Shown in pieces: positions 52,515 to 60,682 of a DNA stretch of 64,000 nt. The notes under the pieces were generated by a model. It made no database searches. It saw only the letters and a list, made by a program, of their open reading frames with translations, and was not told where the DNA came from. Each line of letters starts with the position of its first letter. The stretch's first letter is position 1. The stretch spans positions 1 through 64,000 of the forward strand of contig JAJQCF010000010.1 of the NCBI GenBank assembly GCA_021202845.1, read 5' to 3'. The DNA comes from Oscillospiraceae bacterium (GTDB lineage: Bacteria > Bacillota > Clostridia > Oscillospirales > Oscillospiraceae). The position numbers were made by a program, and so were the translations under genes.

Positions 52515-52697
52515 AAGCAGATTTTTTGGAGCGTTCTGGCCAGCATACCACATTGCAGACTGTAGTGCATATTGGCCAGATATCTGCGCAAACAGCGGAA
52601 AAATGCATCTGACCGCCCACAAAGCGGTCATTTTGCTTTTTAGGCGGCAAATGTAAATCGTATTCTTGTATTGCTCCGCTTCCGTGCGCACTTTATA
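52515..52697. other. Non-coding stretch with a terminator-like hairpin
   Basis: No gene seen. GACCGC (52611-52616) pairs with GCGGTC (52624-52629), followed on the plus strand by ATTTTGCTTTTT: a probable terminator. A TGGCCA repeat pair (52539 and 52573) flanks a short palindromic patch. Confidence 0.4.
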
Positions 52698-52726
52698 TTG
52701 ACAACCCCGATAAAATCTGCTAAAGT
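52698..52726 (+). promoter_or_regulatory. Promoter of murT-gatD
   Basis: TTGACA (52698-52703), 17 bases, TAAAGT (52721-52726). Confidence 0.7.
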
Positions 52727-52739
52727 TAGCACAATGGTT

Positions 52740-52766
52740 TCCGCCTGTGGGGGCGGATTTGTTTTT
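52740..52766 (+). promoter_or_regulatory. Terminator-like hairpin in the murT leader
   Basis: TCCGCC (52740-52745) pairs with GGCGGA (52752-52757), followed by TTTGTTTTT. It lies between the promoter and the murT start, so it could attenuate transcription. Confidence 0.45.
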
Positions 52767-52802
52767 GAGCTTGCGCAAGGCGGCTCGGAACGGAGTGTAC
52801 TG

Positions 52803-54176
52803 ATGAAATCAAGAGCTATACTGGCGGTCGGCGTCTGCAAGGCTGCGCACGCCGCCATACGTCTGCTCAGGCGCGGGGGGACGGCTATGCCGGGGAAAAT
52901 CGCGCTGAAAATTTGTCCCGATTTGGCCGCGGAGCTGGCCGCGGAAATGGACATTATCGCCATAACCGGCACAAACGGCAAGACCACCTCCGCGCGCATG
53001 GTGGAGGAGGCGCTGCACGAGGGCGGCATAAACTGCGTCGCCAACCGCTCGGGCGCCAACCTGCTCAGCGGCATTGTCACGGAGCTGGCGCAAAACGCCG
53101 ATTGCGTCGGCCGCCCGCGGGTGAAAACCGCCGTCATTGAGTGCGACGAGGCAGCGGCGCGGCGGGCTTTCGGCCAGCTCAAGCCGCGGGTGATACTGGT
53201 GACGAACCTCTTCCGCGACCAGCTCGACCGCTACGGCGAGGTCACACACACGCTGGAAAACCTGCGCGCGGGTATTTCGCAGGCGCCGGAGGCCGTGCTG
53301 TGCCTCAACGCGGACTGCTCGCTAACCGCCTCGCTGGCCGAGGGCGCGCCGAACGCCGTGCGCTGGTACGGACTTGGCAAGGACGCCGCTGCCGGTGCAT
53401 CCGCGCCGGAGATTTCCGACGCCACGCACTGCCTCGCCTGCCGCGCGGCCTATGAATACGACTATGTGACCTACGGCCACCTCGGCGGCTGGCGCTGCCC
53501 GCGCTGCGGACGCAAAAGGCCGGCGGCCGACGTATCCGTGGAGCGAGTGAGCGCCCGTATGCCGGACTGCACGGACTGCGAGCTGCGCGTTGACGGCGCG
53601 CAGTACGCCATGCGCGTCAATCTCCCCGCGGACTACAATCTTTACAACGCTGCGGGCGCGGTGACGGCGGCAGCGGCGGCGGGCGTGGATGTGCAGGCCG
53701 CCGTGAACGCGGCGGGGGAGTTCCGCTGCGGCTTCGGGCGCATGGAGCGCTTCGACCTCGGCGGCGCGGGCGCGCGCATGATGCTTGTGAAAAATCCCGC
53801 GGGCTGCTGCCGCGTGCTGGAGTTTTTGCAGACGCTGGAGGGCAAATTTAACTTAGTTGTCTGCCTCAACGACAACGACGCCGACGGCACCGACGTCAGC
53901 TGGATTTGGGACGCGGACTTCGAGACGCTGGCGGATTTGGGCACGCTCGGCTCAGTCACCGTCGGCGGCACGCGCGCCTGCGATATGGCAATGCGCATAA
54001 AGTACGCCGGAGTTGCGTCGGAGAAGATAACGGTAGAGCCGAGTTGGGACGGCCTCGCGGAGAAAATCGCCGCCTCGGCCGAGCCTGTTTACATCATGCC
54101 GACCTACACGGCCATGCTGTCCCTGCGCGCGCAGCTGATAAAGCACACCGGCGGCAGCGACTTCTGGGAGGGCTGA
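52803..54176 (+). CDS. murT: Lipid II isoglutaminyl synthase, MurT subunit
   Basis: 457 residues, Mur-ligase fold. ATP loop ITGTNGKTTSARM near residue 60, NLFRDQLDRYGE metal/ATP region, a four-Cys zinc ribbon (CLAC ... CPRC) at about 215-240 specific to MurT, and the C-terminal DUF1727 domain (LVVCLNDNDADGTDVSWIWDADFE). With GatD it amidates the D-Glu of lipid II to D-isoglutamine, which is needed for cross-linking. ATG 52803 is 7 bases after CGGAG. GatD follows 2 bases later. Confidence 0.95.
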   Translation: MKSRAILAVGVCKAAHAAIRLLRRGGTAMPGKIALKICPDLAAELAAEMDIIAITGTNGKTTSARMVEEALHEGGINCVANRSGANLLSGIVTELAQNADCVGRPRVKTAVIECDEAAARRAFGQLKPRVILVTNLFRDQLDRYGEVTHTLENLRAGISQAPEAVLCLNADCSLTASLAEGAPNAVRWYGLGKDAAAGASAPEISDATHCLACRAAYEYDYVTYGHLGGWRCPRCGRKRPAADVSVERVSARMPDCTDCELRVDGAQYAMRVNLPADYNLYNAAGAVTAAAAAGVDVQAAVNAAGEFRCGFGRMERFDLGGAGARMMLVKNPAGCCRVLEFLQTLEGKFNLVVCLNDNDADGTDVSWIWDADFETLADLGTLGSVTVGGTRACDMAMRIKYAGVASEKITVEPSWDGLAEKIAASAEPVYIMPTYTAMLSLRAQLIKHTGGSDFWEG

Positions 54177-54178
54177 GC

Positions 54179-54904
54179 ATGGAGCTGAAAATTTGTCATC
54201 TTTACCCCGACGTGCTGAACCTCTACGGCGACCGCGGGAATATAATCTGCATGAAAAAGCGTCTGGAGTGGCGCGGGATTGACTGCACTGTGACGCCGCT
54301 CGGCCTCGGCTCCGCGGAGACGCTCGCGGGCTTCGACTTGGTGTTCATCGGCGGCGGACAGGATTTCGAGCAGGAGGTGCTGCTGCCGGACTTGCAGCGC
54401 GGCCGCGCGGCGGAAGTCAGAGCGGCGGTGGCGGACGGCGTTACGTTCCTCGCCATCTGCGGCGGCTACCAGATGCTGGGCAACTACTACGAGACGCACA
54501 CGGGCGAAAAGTGCGACTTCATATGCGCGGTGAACTTCCACACCGTGGGCGCGCCGGAGCGCATGATTGGCAACTACTTTTTCAACTGCACCGCCGACTG
54601 CGGCGGCAGCGGGGTTGTGGCGTTTGAGAACCACAGCGGGCGCACGTTTTTGGGACACGGCGTGCAGCCGCTGGGTCACGTCACGCGCGGCTTCGGCAAC
54701 AACGGCACAGACGGCACGGAGGGCGTCCGCTGGCAAAACGTGTTCGGCTCCTACGGCCACGGCTCGCTACTGCCAAAAAATCCGGCGCTCGCGGACTTCA
54801 TATTGCAGACCGCGCTGGAGCGCAAATACGGCCAATGCGACCTCGCCCCTTTAGACGACAGCATGGAACTGGCCGCGCACTACGAGATTTCAAAAAGGCT
54901 ATAG
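54179..54904 (+). CDS. gatD: Lipid II isoglutaminyl synthase, GatD glutaminase subunit
   Basis: 241 residues, class I glutamine amidotransferase of the CobQ-like group. Opens LKICHLYPDVLNLYGDRGNIICM; IGGGQDFEQ; nucleophile Cys in FLAICGGYQMLG (about residue 97); HGSLLPKNP with the catalytic His near residue 193. It supplies ammonia to MurT. Confidence 0.95.
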   Translation: MELKICHLYPDVLNLYGDRGNIICMKKRLEWRGIDCTVTPLGLGSAETLAGFDLVFIGGGQDFEQEVLLPDLQRGRAAEVRAAVADGVTFLAICGGYQMLGNYYETHTGEKCDFICAVNFHTVGAPERMIGNYFFNCTADCGGSGVVAFENHSGRTFLGHGVQPLGHVTRGFGNNGTDGTEGVRWQNVFGSYGHGSLLPKNPALADFILQTALERKYGQCDLAPLDDSMELAAHYEISKRL

Positions 54905-54943
54905 TTACAATATACTAACCTCAAAGCGGTTAATATTGTGCAT

Positions 54944-54962
54944 ATCGCCGCTGTGCGGCGAT
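54944..54962 (+). terminator. Hairpin after gatD
   Basis: ATCGCCGC (54944-54951) pairs with GCGGCGAT (54955-54962) across TGT. Very stable but with no T-run; a weak terminator or 3' stabiliser. Confidence 0.45.
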
Positions 54963-54966
54963 GCGC

Positions 54967-55012
54967 TTAAATTTAAGGAAGTGCTGTCGGGGCAGCATAT
55001 GGCGGATTATAA
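54967..55012 (+). repeat. Structured element, copy B of a dispersed repeat
   Basis: TTAAATTTAAGG, then a GTGCTG/CAGCAT hairpin, then ATGGCGGATTATAA. Same design as 9574-9620. Here it is followed about 45 bases later by an intrinsic terminator rather than a gene. Confidence 0.5.
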
Positions 55013-55055
55013 TGTGGACTTTGTTCATGTTATAATCAGCGAAAATATAGAGACG

Positions 55056-55091
55056 AGCCTTTGCGGGAGCAATCCTGCAAGGGCTTTTCTT
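55056..55091 (+). terminator. Intrinsic terminator downstream of repeat copy B
   Basis: AGCC-T-TTGCGGG pairs with CCTGCAA-G-GGCT (55056 to 55085), followed by TTTTCTT. It could end a short RNA that begins near the repeat. Confidence 0.6.
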
Positions 55092-55100
55092 ATGCCATAA

Positions 55101-55217
55101 AGGAGTGCGGAAATATATCAAATTGTCAGGGAGAACTGTACCGGCGAATATACAGGGGCCGGTCCACGGGATAATGTGATGGAACGGCTGCTCCGGGCAA
55201 GGAAGGGACAAAACTAA
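55101..55217 (+). pseudogene. C-terminal remnant of an unidentified mobile-element protein
   Basis: An open stretch of 38 codons without a start codon reads SAEIYQIVRENCTGEYTG...DNVMERLLRARKGQN and ends TAA three bases before the metK remnant. It looks like the tail of the gene that preceded the methionine adenosyltransferase in the parental element. Protein family not recognised. Confidence 0.4.
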
Positions 55218-55219
55218 TC

Positions 55220-55430
55220 ATGGCAGAAAAAGCAAATCCGAGCTGCCCGGACAAGGTGGCGGACAGAATTGCGGGAGCAATCGTTGACCTGGTATACGCT
55301 AAGGGATGCCGCTAACCGAGGAGCAGAAATGCTCTCACAATTCGCCCGGAAGATGTGTGCCGTCCATCCGTTTGACGGGAAGTACATTCTGAACGGCGAA
55401 CGGCTCATCTTTTGCCGTATCCGCCTGCCG
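55220..55430 (+). pseudogene. Decayed methionine adenosyltransferase of mobile-element type
   Basis: ATG 55220 starts MAEKANPSCPDKVADRIAGA, the N-terminus of the short AdoMet synthetases carried by clostridial phages and conjugative elements, and stops at 55315. A second piece in another frame (about 55320-55430) continues LSQFARKMCAVHPFDGKYIL and NGERLIFC, which in such proteins lies about 90 residues further on. So the gene has an internal deletion and frameshift and lacks its C-terminal half. Identification is from remembered family sequence. Confidence 0.55.
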
Positions 55431-55670
55431 CTGCAGTGTCGGACAACAGCTTGCCCGACATATCGCTTGCCCTCGTCGAAATTGCCCAGCAGTTCATCCA
55501 CCACAATAGTTTGAAGTGATAAATTCGGGGTACAACAAAATGTTGAATAAACGCCGAATTTGACTTGGTATACAATTGTTTGTGAAACCATTATGCACAA
55601 CTAACCGGCGGATATTTTGTAGAAATCAAATATGTAAAACTTTTTTTAGTCAACTGCAATAAAAACTTGC
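55431..55670. other. AT-rich intergenic region
   Basis: No intact gene. A short plus-strand frame ending near 55519 (SLALVEIAQQFIHHNSLK) looks like another gene tail. The 12-mer GTATACAATTGT at 55568-55579 recurs with one change at 61638-61649 upstream of the second DUF169 gene. Confidence 0.35.
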
Positions 55671-55699
55671 TTTACTTTTGTAGGTTATTCTTTTAACAT
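55671..55699 (+). promoter_or_regulatory. Possible promoter of the MBL-DUF169-SDR genes
   Basis: TTTACT (55671-55676), 17 bases, TAACAT (55694-55699), about 100 bases before the MBL start. Two small palindromes, GTGCC-AAC-GGCAC (55735-55747) and GCAGC-GAACC-GCTGC, lie between. Confidence 0.4.
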
Positions 55700-55800
55700 T
55701 TTATTAACAGCATAAAATTATGCGGAAAATATTGTGCCAACGGCACGAAAAAACAACTATAATTTTGCAGCGAACCGCTGCGGTATTGGAGGATTGCGCT

Positions 55801-56664
55801 ATGATGGAAGTTCGTTTGAATACCCACGGACCCGGAAAGCTTGCTACGAAAACAATGGTAGCCGACGAGGGCGGCTTTTCCGTAGCGAGTGTTTTAATTA
55901 TGGGCAAAACCGACTGCGTCCTTGTGGACTGCCAGTGGACAAGAGCCAACGCTTACCGCGTCATTGCGGAGATTGCGGAGACAAACCTGAACCTCAAGGC
56001 CGTTTACTGCACCCACGCCCACCCCGACCACTACTGGGGCGTCGGCTATGTCAGCGAAGCCTTCCCCGACGCTGCGCTTTACGCCATGCCGGAAGACATC
56101 GAGGTCATCAAGCAGCAGTTCTTCGACAAGACGGAGCACTGGGAACAGATAATAGGCAAGGTCAACCTCTGCCGCAAGCTGCCCGAAATATCCCCCCTGC
56201 CGGAGAGCCACACCATAGAATTGGAGGGCGAGGTCATTCAGGTTCTGCCGCAGCTCTGGGGCGACCTCAAGTACAACACCGCCGTCTGGATTCCGTCCAT
56301 AAAGACGCTCATAGGCAGCGACATACTCTTCAGCAACGCGCACCCCTTCACCTGCGAGGTCAGCGCCAAGGGCAGAGCCAAGTGGATTGCGGACATCGAG
56401 AAGCTGGAGCAGCTGGGCGCCGAAGTCGTTATTCCCGGACACGCCAAGGCCGGTGAGCCGTTTGACGGCCGCGCCTTTGAGTACACAAAGGCCTACCTCC
56501 GCGCCACGGAGGAGGAGCTGGCAAAGACGAAGGACATGAAGGAATTTTTCTACGATATGTGCATGAGGTTCCAAGATTCCAACCTCATCTTCCTGAGCAA
56601 CGACATGAACTCCAGCGTGTTCTTGGGAGGCAGAGAGTGGAACTGGAGCGACATGGACGACTGA
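55801..56664 (+). CDS. MBL-fold metallo-hydrolase
   Basis: 287 residues, metallo-beta-lactamase fold. Metal motif THAHPDH (H72, H74, D76, H77) near residue 72, later ligands in IGSDILF and VIPGHAKAGE. Such enzymes hydrolyse thioesters, esters, lactones or phosphodiesters; the extra C-terminal helical region (about 225-287) is typical of the lactonase/glyoxalase-like branch. First gene of the DUF169-SDR-symporter group. GGAGG lies 8 bases upstream of the ATG; a second ATG follows immediately. Confidence 0.88.
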   Translation: MMEVRLNTHGPGKLATKTMVADEGGFSVASVLIMGKTDCVLVDCQWTRANAYRVIAEIAETNLNLKAVYCTHAHPDHYWGVGYVSEAFPDAALYAMPEDIEVIKQQFFDKTEHWEQIIGKVNLCRKLPEISPLPESHTIELEGEVIQVLPQLWGDLKYNTAVWIPSIKTLIGSDILFSNAHPFTCEVSAKGRAKWIADIEKLEQLGAEVVIPGHAKAGEPFDGRAFEYTKAYLRATEEELAKTKDMKEFFYDMCMRFQDSNLIFLSNDMNSSVFLGGREWNWSDMDD

Positions 56665-56681
56665 AGACGGTGATATAAATT

Positions 56682-57437
56682 ATGAACTCACCGGACTATT
56701 CCGTAATTGACAAGCTCGGTCTGGAGCTTCCCGCCATAGGCGTTTATTACGACCTGTTCAAGCCGGAGGGAATACCCCAGCTCGACACGAGCATTGAAAA
56801 GTCGCTCTGCGAAATTCTTCGCTACTCGCAGGAGAAAAACGAGCCGTTCTACTTCGCCAACGACAACCCCGAAACCTGCGTCGGCAAAATAATGCTCGGC
56901 ATGGACTCTTTCCCGCCCTCGGCGGAGAGCGGTCAGATTGGCGAGCGTTTGGGAGTATTCGACTCCCCGCGCTGCAACGCGCGGCTCTACTACTCCGTAA
57001 AGCGCCTGACGCGCGGAACGGTGAATTATGTCTCGTTTGTCCCGCACCGCTGCATCACCAAAACGCCTGACGTGCTGATATTTGCCGGTACTCCCAGCCA
57101 AATGGAGCCTGTCATGCGCGCGGCGACCTACAGCACGGGCATAAGCTACACCTCGCAGAGCACGGCGGTCATGGGCTGCTCGTGGTTCATGGTGTACCCG
57201 TACATGACGGGGAACATAAACTTTGTCGTTCCCACGTTCATCCACGGCCCGCACGGCAGACAGCTCTGGCCGGAAAACACGGTGGTCGTGTCCGTCCCCT
57301 ATCAGTGGGCGCCGACGGTGATAGGCAACCTCGAAAAAATGCCCCTGCACCTGACAGGCCACGAGAGCAAGGAAAAGTACTACTCCGAGTTTGGCGGCAT
57401 CTTAGCCGACTTGGACGAGAAAATGAAAAATCTCTGA
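56682..57437 (+). CDS. DUF169 (COG2043) protein, copy 1
   Basis: 251 residues, DUF169 family, an uncharacterised group common in anaerobes. Conserved segments: PETCVGKIMLGMD, RCNARLYYS, MGCSWFMVYPYMTGNIN. Compared with the second copy at 61701, three Cys are shared in position (C43, C66, C166 against C41, C63, C163), which suggests a metal or cofactor site. Soluble, no signal peptide. 17 bases after the MBL gene and 19 before the dehydrogenase gene: one operon. Confidence 0.85.
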   Translation: MNSPDYSVIDKLGLELPAIGVYYDLFKPEGIPQLDTSIEKSLCEILRYSQEKNEPFYFANDNPETCVGKIMLGMDSFPPSAESGQIGERLGVFDSPRCNARLYYSVKRLTRGTVNYVSFVPHRCITKTPDVLIFAGTPSQMEPVMRAATYSTGISYTSQSTAVMGCSWFMVYPYMTGNINFVVPTFIHGPHGRQLWPENTVVVSVPYQWAPTVIGNLEKMPLHLTGHESKEKYYSEFGGILADLDEKMKNL

Positions 57438-57456
57438 GGAAAGGACTGATTTTACA

Positions 57457-58251
57457 ATGATTCCTGCAATAACAAGCATGAAAAATGCCTTTGATTTGGC
57501 CGGCAAGAACGCGGTCATAACTGGCGGCAACCGCGGCCTCGGCCTCGGCATTGCTCTCGCAATGGCGCAGAGCGGCGCGAATGTTGCCATACTCTGCCGC
57601 GACAGCAAAAAGGCTGCCGAGGCTCTTGAGCAGCTCAAGGAGTACGGCGGAAAATACGCCGCGTTCGACTGCGACGTGACAGACCTCAAGAGCGTCCGCG
57701 CCGCTGCCGAGACTGTCAGCGCTCAGTTTGGCGAAACGGACATTTTGGTGAACAATGCCGGAGTTTCCTGCGTCAACGAGCTGCTGGACATGGACGAGGA
57801 GCTGACCGACTGGTACAATGTTGTGAACACCGACCTCAACGGCACCGTCCACATGACATATGAGTTCGGCAAGAAAATGCGCGATGCCGGAAAGGGCGGC
57901 TGCATAATCAATATTGCTTCCAACGCCGCTTTTATAGTGAACAAAACTCAGGCTATGTCCCCTTACAGCAGCGCAAAGGCGGCTGTGTGCCACTTCACGC
58001 ACTGCATGGCGGTCGAGCTTGGCAAATATAATATCCGTGTAAATGCAATAGCCCCGGGCTTTACCAACAGCGAGCTGTCCAAATTCATTCCGCGCGATAT
58101 GTTTGATTACATCAACAATCAAATGCCGCTCGGCAGATTCGGAGAGCCGATGGAGATAGGCGCTCTGGCTGTGTTTTTTGCATCACCGGCTGCCGCACAG
58201 ATAACCGGCACCGTTCAGGTCATCGACGGCGGTTACATTCTCTCGTGCTGA
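57457..58251 (+). CDS. Short-chain dehydrogenase/reductase
   Basis: 264 residues, classical SDR. Cofactor loop TGGNRGLGLG at 22-31, NNAG at 99-102, catalytic Ser155, Tyr170 and Lys174 (YSSAK), and C-terminal TGTVQVIDGGY. Arg in the GNRGLG loop and CRDS after beta-2 favour NADP(H), but this is a soft inference. The start is ATG 57457 after GAGGAAAGGA. Probably oxidises or reduces the substrate brought in by the downstream symporter. Confidence 0.92.
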   Translation: MIPAITSMKNAFDLAGKNAVITGGNRGLGLGIALAMAQSGANVAILCRDSKKAAEALEQLKEYGGKYAAFDCDVTDLKSVRAAAETVSAQFGETDILVNNAGVSCVNELLDMDEELTDWYNVVNTDLNGTVHMTYEFGKKMRDAGKGGCIINIASNAAFIVNKTQAMSPYSSAKAAVCHFTHCMAVELGKYNIRVNAIAPGFTNSELSKFIPRDMFDYINNQMPLGRFGEPMEIGALAVFFASPAAAQITGTVQVIDGGYILSC

Positions 58252-58404
58252 CACGGCAAAGCGCCTGAGAGTACAAACGCTGACGATGCGCTGGGAGGCG
58301 ATGACAAGGCAAATGTATTGTTTCGGATTCTGGCGGAACGGGAAAGCTCACCGCCGCAGAACCAGTTAAAAAACTTTTAATTTCTCAAAAAAAGGAGCGA
58401 GCTT
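58252..58404 (+). other. Intergenic region with one hairpin
   Basis: TTCTGGCGG and CCGCCGCAGAA (about 58327-58364) can pair with a small bulge; there is no T-run. No promoter with good hexamers was found, so read-through from the SDR gene is likely. Confidence 0.3.
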
Positions 58405-59886
58405 ATGAATTTTAGCGTACTAATCTTAACCGTCATATTTGAAATACTTATAATTGGCGGTACAACTCTGGTGCTCACTAAACGCCAGAAGGCAAAAAAT
58501 CAGGACTTTGCAACCGCAAGCCGCAGCCTGCCCGCCATTGCAATCGCGGCAACGCAGGCTCTGACCTGCCTCGGCGGCGGCCACATAATGGGTATGCCCG
58601 GCGCTGCGTCGAGCTATGGCGTGGCCGCCCTGTGGTACCAGATAGCCAGCGGCATTATGATAGTTCTCATGATGTGCGTTGCCGGACCGTGGATTCGCAG
58701 ACTTGGATTTTCCAACATCCCCGATATGTTCAGCAAGATGTTCGATAAGCGCACCGGCATACTTGTTTCCGCATTCTGCTGCGCCAGCTGCTTCGGCGTT
58801 CTGACATGCGAGCTGCAGGGTGTCGGCACTGTCGTTTCCGCCATTACTGGCTCCACCATAGCCCTCGGCTGTGTTATCGGCGGCGTTATCGGCCTGCTGT
58901 ACGTTATATTCGGAGGCATGGAACAAATTGGCTGGGTCAACGTGGTGAACGCCATATTTATGTATATCGGCGTTATAATCGCCGTGCTGTTCCTCAACGG
59001 CGTCATTGACGGCGGCTGGCAGACAGTCAACGAGTACTACATCTCCAACGGCGAGGAGTGGAAGCTGGAGCTGTTCTCCAACGGCGAGACTTGGCGTGTT
59101 TACATAATCGGTACTCTTGTCGCCGGTATGTTCAACCAGATGGTCGCCGGTCAGTCCGGTCAGATTTCCGCCTCCGCTAAGAACGTTAAGACCCTCCGCC
59201 GCGCCGCTCTCTACGCCGTTCCCATGAACACCATTTTCGGCGCGCTGATGATAGCTCTTTACATGGGCACTTCCGTCCAGAGCCAGTACACCAGTCTCGC
59301 GGGCAGCCCGGGTTACCAGAACATGGCCATGATAGTCGGCGAACTGCCGGTTTGGCTGGCCGCTTGGGTTATGGCAGCGTTCGCAGCCGCCATGCTCTCC
59401 ACCGTCGCCGTTCAGCTGCTGACGCTGGCAACAATCTTCGTCCAGACCATTTACTGCAACTACTGGAAGACTGAGGCCACTCCCAAGGAGCAGACCCGTT
59501 ACATCCGTACTGTTATCTTCATCGTGTTCATACTCGGAACCGCTATGGGTGCCATCTTGCCTGAGGTTTCGACAGCCATGACGTGGCTGTTCGCTTGGCT
59601 GCTCCCCGGCTGCTGGATGTTCATATTTGGCATTTGGTGGAAGCGCTCCAAGACCGCGGCTTTCTGGTCGCTCATCATCTGCGGCATTTTCAACTGCTTC
59701 TGGACATTCACCAGCCTGCCCTACGTGTTCCATCTTGAAGGCAACAACAACTCCATCGGTATGCTGTTCGTTTCCATAGTAGTGTATGTTGTCATCACCG
59801 CGTTCGACAAGAACGCCGAAGGCCCGTTCAAGAAGCTCTTCATCAAAGACCGCAACGCCTGCGTTGCTGATGACCTCGTAAAATAA
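58405..59886 (+). CDS. Sodium:solute symporter (SSS family)
   Basis: 493 residues, about 13 membrane helices. SSS core: FATASRSLPAIAIAATQALTCLGGGHIMGMPGAASSYGVAALWY at 37-80; GVIGLLYVIFGGMEQIGWVNVVNAIFMYIG; AAFAAAMLSTVAVQLLTLATIF with conserved Ser/Thr of the Na2 site; WLFAWLLPGCWMFIFGIWWKRS. Not closely similar to the symporter at 35013. AAAGGAGCGAG precedes the ATG. Two tiny membrane-protein genes follow at once. Confidence 0.9.
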   Translation: MNFSVLILTVIFEILIIGGTTLVLTKRQKAKNQDFATASRSLPAIAIAATQALTCLGGGHIMGMPGAASSYGVAALWYQIASGIMIVLMMCVAGPWIRRLGFSNIPDMFSKMFDKRTGILVSAFCCASCFGVLTCELQGVGTVVSAITGSTIALGCVIGGVIGLLYVIFGGMEQIGWVNVVNAIFMYIGVIIAVLFLNGVIDGGWQTVNEYYISNGEEWKLELFSNGETWRVYIIGTLVAGMFNQMVAGQSGQISASAKNVKTLRRAALYAVPMNTIFGALMIALYMGTSVQSQYTSLAGSPGYQNMAMIVGELPVWLAAWVMAAFAAAMLSTVAVQLLTLATIFVQTIYCNYWKTEATPKEQTRYIRTVIFIVFILGTAMGAILPEVSTAMTWLFAWLLPGCWMFIFGIWWKRSKTAAFWSLIICGIFNCFWTFTSLPYVFHLEGNNNSIGMLFVSIVVYVVITAFDKNAEGPFKKLFIKDRNACVADDLVK

Positions 59887-59898
59887 GGAGGAAAGAAT

Positions 59899-60033
59899 AT
59901 GTCTATTATAAATGATTTCTCTTTTCTGGCGCCGTATCTGATAAAGTGCGTTATACTTTTCTGCATAATCGGCTTGTCCAGCGTCGTAGTGAACAAAATC
60001 AGCTTTACCGTCCCCGAAGACGACGAAGAATAA
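59899..60033 (+). CDS. 44-residue single-helix membrane protein
   Basis: Begins MSIINDFSFLAPYLIKCVIL, one membrane helix (about residues 11-32, LAPYLIKCVILFCIIGLSSVVV), and an acidic tail ending PEDDEE. A strong ribosome site, TAAGGAGGAAAG, starts right at the symporter stop codon; 12 bases separate the genes. Good coding signature, strong translation signal and position argue that it is real. Likely a small accessory subunit of the symporter, like the tiny subunits known for some SSS and NSS transporters. Confidence 0.75.
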   Translation: MSIINDFSFLAPYLIKCVILFCIIGLSSVVVNKISFTVPEDDEE

Positions 60034-60045
60034 GGAGGATATACC

Positions 60046-60165
60046 ATGACTTCAGAAATGGCTAATATAATATGGGAGATTTCCGTCGTTCTTGTTATGG
60101 TTATCATAGCCGGTGTCTCTTTCTATGGTGAAAAGAAAACGAAGGACAAGGACAAGAAGAAATAA
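60046..60165 (+). CDS. 39-residue single-helix membrane protein
   Basis: Begins MTSEMANIIWEISVVLVMVI, one membrane helix (about residues 8-28), then a Lys-rich tail (EKKTKDKDKKK). TAAGGAGGATATACC gives a near-ideal ribosome site, 12 bases after the previous stop. The basic tail complements the acidic tail of the preceding 44-residue protein, which suggests that the two pair with each other or with the symporter. Resembles 'small transporter subunit' proteins beside symporters in general design. Confidence 0.75.
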   Translation: MTSEMANIIWEISVVLVMVIIAGVSFYGEKKTKDKDKKK

Positions 60166-60182
60166 TTAGCTCATCTCTATTT

Positions 60183-60222
60183 GGGCTTACTCCGCGGTCG
60201 GTCGCGGGGTAAGCCCGTTTTC
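60183..60222 (+). terminator. Strong terminator after the small-protein genes
   Basis: GGGCTTACTCCGCG (60183-60196) pairs with CGCGGGGTAAGCCC (60203-60216) with one T-G pair, then GTTTTCC. It separates the operon from the next small gene or attenuates read-through into it. Confidence 0.75.
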
Positions 60223-60260
60223 CAATACTCTCGGCAATCGCAGATACAAGGGAGGTTACC

Positions 60261-60512
60261 ATGACTTTTTTTCAGGCTCTTGCGCAGCAGCCGCTGCTGC
60301 TGGTTATCTTTATCGTTCTGGCGCTCTTTATCACGTTCTGGATTTTTGTATCCGTCGCCATAATGGTAAGCAAGCGCGCAAGGGAATACTTTTCTTCTTT
60401 TTTCCCGCAGTGGTTCAAGCGGGACGGACGCCCGTTTACGACACATGAAAAAATAGGAGCCTGCTTTCAGCTCTTCGCGCTCGCGCTCATAATAGCGCTT
60501 CTTATGATGTGA
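60261..60512 (+). CDS. 83-residue two-helix membrane protein, unknown function
   Basis: Membrane helices at about 10-35 (PLLLVIFIVLALFITFWIFVSVAIM) and about 65-83, with a basic cytoplasmic loop (SKRAREYFSSFFPQWFKRDGRP). AAGGGAGGTTACC precedes the ATG. Lies past the terminator and before the LysR gene. No family recognised; possibly a third partner of the symporter. Confidence 0.7.
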   Translation: MTFFQALAQQPLLLVIFIVLALFITFWIFVSVAIMVSKRAREYFSSFFPQWFKRDGRPFTTHEKIGACFQLFALALIIALLMM

Positions 60513-60581
60513 ACAACTAAATGTGAAACTACATACAACAAAGTGTTGGCGCTATGATGTTCCCGCCGCTGCCGCCCTGTC

Positions 60582-60610
60582 TTGCACGCAAAAATTTTGC
60601 GGTGTATAAT
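60582..60610 (+). promoter_or_regulatory. Promoter of the LysR gene with a palindromic spacer
   Basis: TTGCAC (60582-60587), 17 bases, TATAAT (60605-60610). The spacer holds the perfect palindrome GCAAAA-A-TTTTGC (60588-60600), a probable operator. Confidence 0.65.
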
Positions 60611-60682
60611 ATACCTGTGATAAAAAATGATAACATCAAGGAAAGGGTGCTCGGACGCATAGTCCGACAGATGTGGGAAATC

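Noticed and set aside
58426-59733. Long minus-strand open frame (435 codons) opposite the symporter gene
   Set aside because: His/Asn/Gly-rich nonsense composition; shadow of the membrane-protein codons.
60554-60682. N-terminal extension of the LysR gene from ATG 60554
   Set aside because: The promoter at 60582-60610 lies inside it and the LysR family start is much later.
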